From an uncultured Eubacteriales bacterium (lineage in GTDB: Bacteria > Bacillota > Clostridia > Oscillospirales > Oscillospiraceae): a stretch of DNA of 24,379 bases. Location of the stretch: positions 1 through 24,379 of the forward strand of contig USQL01000029.1 in the NCBI GenBank assembly GCA_900556935.1. The letters run 5' to 3'. Of this stretch, positions 22,204-24,379 are shown in pieces. Position 1 is the first letter of the stretch, and each line of letters begins with the position of its first letter. The translations under genes and the position numbers were made by a program. The notes beneath the pieces are model-generated. The model was not told the DNA's origin. It was given only the letters and a program-made list of their open reading frames with translations, and searched no databases.

Positions 22204-23679
22204 ATGGAAACGATCATAAAGTATGAACTAGTCATAAATGAAGCACTTAGATCTGCACTCGATTACCATACACCTGACGAGCAGATTAATGAATTTATCC
22301 GCTTTTTCGGAAGACATATCGGTTCTGACAGAATATACATTTTCGAAGATTGTAAGGAAAGACATGGTACAGATAATACATATGAATGGTGTGCACAGGG
22401 GATAATTCCCGAGATAGACAGATTGCAGAATGTCGATATGGACGTAATAAAGTGGTGGTATGATACGTTTTCCAAAGGCGAAAGTATCATTATCGCTGAT
22501 ATAGAAGATATCAAAGAAGAACATCGCGTATCGTATGATATGTTAAAAGCGCAGAATGTGAGAAATGTGGTGGTATGCCCTTTGCGTTATAAAGATGAGA
22601 TAAGTGGGTTTTTCGGTGTGGATAATCCTCCCAAAAGTGATTACAGGGGGCTTACTACTTTTCTGGATATGATAGGAACGCTTCTTATCTCATTTCTGAA
22701 ATTGCGTAATTCGTTTATAAAGTCAAATAAAGAGGCAAAACTCAGCAGTTATTCATCCCTCTCGAAAATCTATGCATCTATGCATTTGGTTGATGTACAG
22801 ACAAAAAGATATTATATTGTAAAAATGACAGATCATATTCTGGAATGTTTGGGAAAAGACTTCAAAAAAATAGGAGAATATGAAATCAGGGATGATTTTT
22901 GCGGACATATCAAGAATATTGCCGAGAAAATGTGTATGGAATCACAACTTCAGGAATCACTGGAGTTTGTAGATATCAGTACGCTGGAAGAACGGCTTCT
23001 TGGAGAAAACAGCATAACACATGAATTTACAGATAAAATCTCAGGCTGGTGTCGAAGCAGATTTATTCCTGTAGACTACGATGAAAATGGAAGACTTCGG
23101 CATGTGCTTTTCTGTATTGAGTGTATAGAAGAAGAAAAAAAGCGTGAGAACAGGCTGATTTATCTGGCGCAGACAGATCTTATGACAGGATTATATAATC
23201 GCGGAAGCGGAGAACAAAAGATTACTGAATTTTTAAAGAAAAAAACAGGAGGATTGTTTTGCCTGATTGACTGTGACAAATTTAAATCCATCAATGACAA
23301 TTACGGGCATTCTGTAGGAGATAAGGTGATTATAGCCATTGCAGAGAAGTTACGGAAAACATGTCGTGACAGTGATGTGTTTTTGCGGCTCGGAGGTGAT
23401 GAGTTCGCCATGTTTATACCGGGAATGCTGGAACAAAGGGCAGCAGAGAAATTTTTTGAGAGATTTTTTGAAAATATCCGACAGATTGATATCATAGAGA
23501 TGCAGGGAAAGAGCATAGAAATAAGTCTGGGTGCGTGTTTTTATAATGGATATGAAGAGGTTTCTTTTGACCAGCTATACAGAAAGGCTGACAGGGCAAT
23601 GTATCAGAGTAAAAAGCAGAAGGGCTGCAGTGCCGTAATTTATGGGGAGGAGAAAATTCTGGAAGATTCCCGGTTATGA
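22204..23679 (+). CDS. Diguanylate cyclase with GAF-like and PAS-like sensor domains (GGDEF), foreign base composition
   Basis: The 491-residue cytoplasmic protein is predicted to make c-di-GMP from two GTP. Residues 1-170 resemble a GAF sensor (NVVVCPLRYKDEISGFFGVDNP), about 185-310 a PAS-like domain, and 318-480 a GGDEF domain. The active-site loop is GGDEF (397-401) and the inhibitory I-site RxxD is at R388-D391, five residues before it, so both catalysis and product feedback look intact. DLMTGLYNR (325-333) is the usual GGDEF entry. Codons are AT-rich (many AGA, ATA, AAA), unlike every neighbour, which points to acquisition from a low-GC relative, possibly a Lachnospiraceae-type donor. 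GAGG at 22192-22195 serves ATG 22204. It sits alone between direct repeats and inverted termini. It is the functional counterpart of the EAL protein at 9288-11426. Confidence 0.92.
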   Translation: METIIKYELVINEALRSALDYHTPDEQINEFIRFFGRHIGSDRIYIFEDCKERHGTDNTYEWCAQGIIPEIDRLQNVDMDVIKWWYDTFSKGESIIIADIEDIKEEHRVSYDMLKAQNVRNVVVCPLRYKDEISGFFGVDNPPKSDYRGLTTFLDMIGTLLISFLKLRNSFIKSNKEAKLSSYSSLSKIYASMHLVDVQTKRYYIVKMTDHILECLGKDFKKIGEYEIRDDFCGHIKNIAEKMCMESQLQESLEFVDISTLEERLLGENSITHEFTDKISGWCRSRFIPVDYDENGRLRHVLFCIECIEEEKKRENRLIYLAQTDLMTGLYNRGSGEQKITEFLKKKTGGLFCLIDCDKFKSINDNYGHSVGDKVIIAIAEKLRKTCRDSDVFLRLGGDEFAMFIPGMLEQRAAEKFFERFFENIRQIDIIEMQGKSIEISLGACFYNGYEEVSFDQLYRKADRAMYQSKKQKGCSAVIYGEEKILEDSRL

Positions 23680-23779
23680 GCTGCGTAGCGAAGCGGAATA
23701 AAAGGAGGGAACCTAATACACCAGAAAGTCCTGTACGATATTTTTTATGAAAAAAGTTGTAAACTGGTTTTTTGGATAA
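23676..23779 (+). other. Two tiny overlapping ORFs at the right end of the cassette
   Basis: ATG 23676 overlaps the stop of the cyclase gene as ATGA and opens a 24-codon frame (stop TGA 23748-23750) ending in ESPVRYFL. That stop overlaps, again as ATGA, a 10-codon frame 23747-23779 beginning MKKVVN. The left repeat has the same arrangement: a frame ending in ESPVRFI, TGA 22143-22145, overlapping MKKVVK (22142-22162). The one substitution inside the shared ESPVR codons is synonymous and the length difference is three bases. Translation is unproven. These may be decayed pieces of a longer gene or a repeat family read by chance. Confidence 0.3.
23723..23763 (+). repeat. Right copy of ~40-bp direct repeat
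   Basis: AGAAAGTCCTGTACGA (23723-23738), 8 bases, then ATGAAAAAAGTTGTAAA (23747-23763). The last 17 bases are identical to the left copy (22142-22158). Unlike the left end, there is no nearby inverted arm to make a hairpin. Confidence 0.88.
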
Positions 23780-23816
23780 AAACGAAAAAATAACCCTGGT
23801 CTTTCTGGGCAAAACA

Positions 23817-23825
23817 TGGTAGAAT
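23817..23825 (+). promoter_or_regulatory. Extended -10 promoter of the purine permease gene
   Basis: TGGTAGAAT (TG 23817-23818, TAGAAT 23820-23825) forms an extended -10. The -35 position (about 23797-23802, TGGTCT) is weak. The leader then carries a small hairpin CGGC-GAAAA-GCCG near 23834-23846. I found no purine riboswitch motif here. Confidence 0.5.
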
Positions 23826-23875
23826 AGGGAAGTCGGCGAAAAGCCGGAGAATAGAAGAAAGAAAGGTCGAAACAA

Positions 23876-24379
23876 ATGCTTGAAAAGATGTTCCGCTTGT
23901 CGGAAAACAAAACCACGGTTCGGACGGAGCTCATTGCCGGTCTGACCACCTTTATGACCATGGCCTACATTATCGCCCTGAACCCCAACCTGCTCACGGG
24001 CTTCGGTGCTGAGGGGCAGGAGCTGTGGAACGGCGTGTTCCTGGCTACCTGTATCGCCTCTGCCATCGGCATGTTTGCTATGGCGTTCCTGGCCAACAAG
24101 CCCTTTGCCCTGGCCCCCGGCATGGGCCTCAACAGCTTCTTTGCCGTGGTCGTGGGCAACATCGTTGCCATGACCGGTATGACCTATGTGGCCTCCTTCC
24201 AGGCTGCCCTGGTGATTATCCTGATTGAGGGCATCATCTTCCTGTTCCTGTCCGTTCTGAACGTCCGGGAGAAGATTGTAAACGCCATCCCGCTTGGTGT
24301 CCGGCTGGGCATCTCTCCCGCCATCGGTCTGATGCTGATGAACATCGGCCTGGGCTCCAACGTGGGCATCTACGCCGAG
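23876..24379 (+). CDS. NCS2 family purine permease, AzgA/PbuG type (3' truncated by window)
   Basis: The frame from ATG 23876 stays open to the last base, giving the first 168 residues of a polytopic membrane protein. ENKTTVRTELIAGLTTFMTMAYII is rendered here only in part: TVRTELIAGLTTFMTMAYI is the TM1 signature of the AzgA-like branch of NCS2. FALAPGMGLNSFFAVVVG matches the half-helix TM3 motif (LAPGMGLN), and IPLGVRLGISPAIGLMLMNIGL is the following conserved segment. Members import guanine, hypoxanthine or adenine by proton symport. AGAAAGG lies about 10 bases before the ATG. The GC-rich coding returns abruptly after the AT-rich cassette, so this is the resident chromosome. The leader region between the cassette repeat and the start codon (23764-23875) supplies the promoter. 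Confidence 0.9.
   Translation, partial: MLEKMFRLSENKTTVRTELIAGLTTFMTMAYIIALNPNLLTGFGAEGQELWNGVFLATCIASAIGMFAMAFLANKPFALAPGMGLNSFFAVVVGNIVAMTGMTYVASFQAALVIILIEGIIFLFLSVLNVREKIVNAIPLGVRLGISPAIGLMLMNIGLGSNVGIYAE

Larger units (their letters stand above)
22071..23738. mobile_element. Candidate non-autonomous mobile cassette carrying a diguanylate cyclase
   Basis: The block begins TCGTACAGG (22071-22079) and ends with its exact inverse CCTGTACGA (23730-23738). Just inside each end is CTTTCT or AGAAAG, so the inverted termini are about 16 bases with a small indel. TA flanks both ends (22069-22070 and 23739-23740), which may be a TA target duplication or just an extension of the palindrome. Base composition inside is far lower in GC than on either side: 17 and 21 G+C per 60 bases in two lines of the gene, against 41 of 60 in the M28 gene. 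No transposase or integrase is encoded inside, so movement would have to be in trans or in the past. Confidence 0.5.

Noticed and set aside
22121..23763. Integron-type attC sites flanking the cyclase gene
   Set aside because: The repeats have no GTTRRRY core sites in the attC arrangement; the GTTGTAA present does not match.
23764..23875. Possible purine riboswitch ahead of the AzgA/PbuG-type permease
   Set aside because: No purine aptamer core (conserved TATA...TTTCTACC-like elements with the P2/P3 loop-loop pair) is present; only a 4-5 bp hairpin is seen.
1..24379. CRISPR array, rRNA or prophage genes
   Set aside because: No regularly spaced short repeats, rRNA segments or phage structural/integrase proteins were seen anywhere in the window.

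Overview
The window is a chromosomal segment of a gut-type member of the Clostridia (Bacillota), most likely an Oscillospiraceae/Ruminococcaceae relative. This is inferred from GC-rich coding sequence with strong GGAGG-type ribosome binding sites, a single-membrane gene set (SecG, DegV/FakB, DacF-like carboxypeptidase, cardiolipin synthase, diacylglycerol-type glycosyltransferase), a tandem glycine riboswitch and a membrane-anchored GLUG-like surface protein. Both ends cut genes: the C-terminal part of ftsH at the left, and the first 168 codons of an AzgA/PbuG-type purine permease at the right.

Layout. 1-753: ftsH 3' part. 780-1088: promoter, tandem glycine riboswitch and terminator ahead of a sodium:alanine/glycine symporter (1110-2606). 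2699-4084: secreted, membrane-anchored protein. 4149-6368 (minus): cardiolipin synthase and an iron-sulfur-type flavoprotein, divergent from a GT4 glycosyltransferase (6551-7765). 7786-9105 (minus): probable regulator with a degenerate nucleotide-cyclase-like middle, divergent from a PAS-REC-(degenerate GGDEF)-EAL c-di-GMP phosphodiesterase (9288-11426). 11558-12802: D,D-carboxypeptidase. 12924-14221: MarR regulator plus DegV/FakB fatty-acid-binding protein. 14380-14470: tRNA-Ser(CGA). 14573-17505: MATE exporter and an ASKHA (RACo-like) ATPase. 17589-18716: prfB without programmed frameshift. 18858-19094: secG. 19218-20660 and 20816-22045: two cytoplasmic peptidases (PepD-like M20, M28). 22204-23679: diguanylate cyclase of foreign base composition. 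23876-end: purine permease.

Most genes have their own promoter with an exact 17-bp spacer, and many units end in a visible intrinsic terminator, so units are short. Themes are envelope lipid and cell-wall metabolism, peptide/amino-acid salvage and c-di-GMP signalling.

The most unusual part is 22071-23738. It is an AT-rich block with one complete GAF-PAS-GGDEF gene, bounded by TCGTACAGG/CCTGTACGA inverted termini and by imperfect ~40-bp direct repeats, with no transposase or integrase visible. It looks like a small mobile cassette or a non-autonomous element carrying a diguanylate cyclase. Its repeats also keep a reading frame ending in ATGA overlaps.
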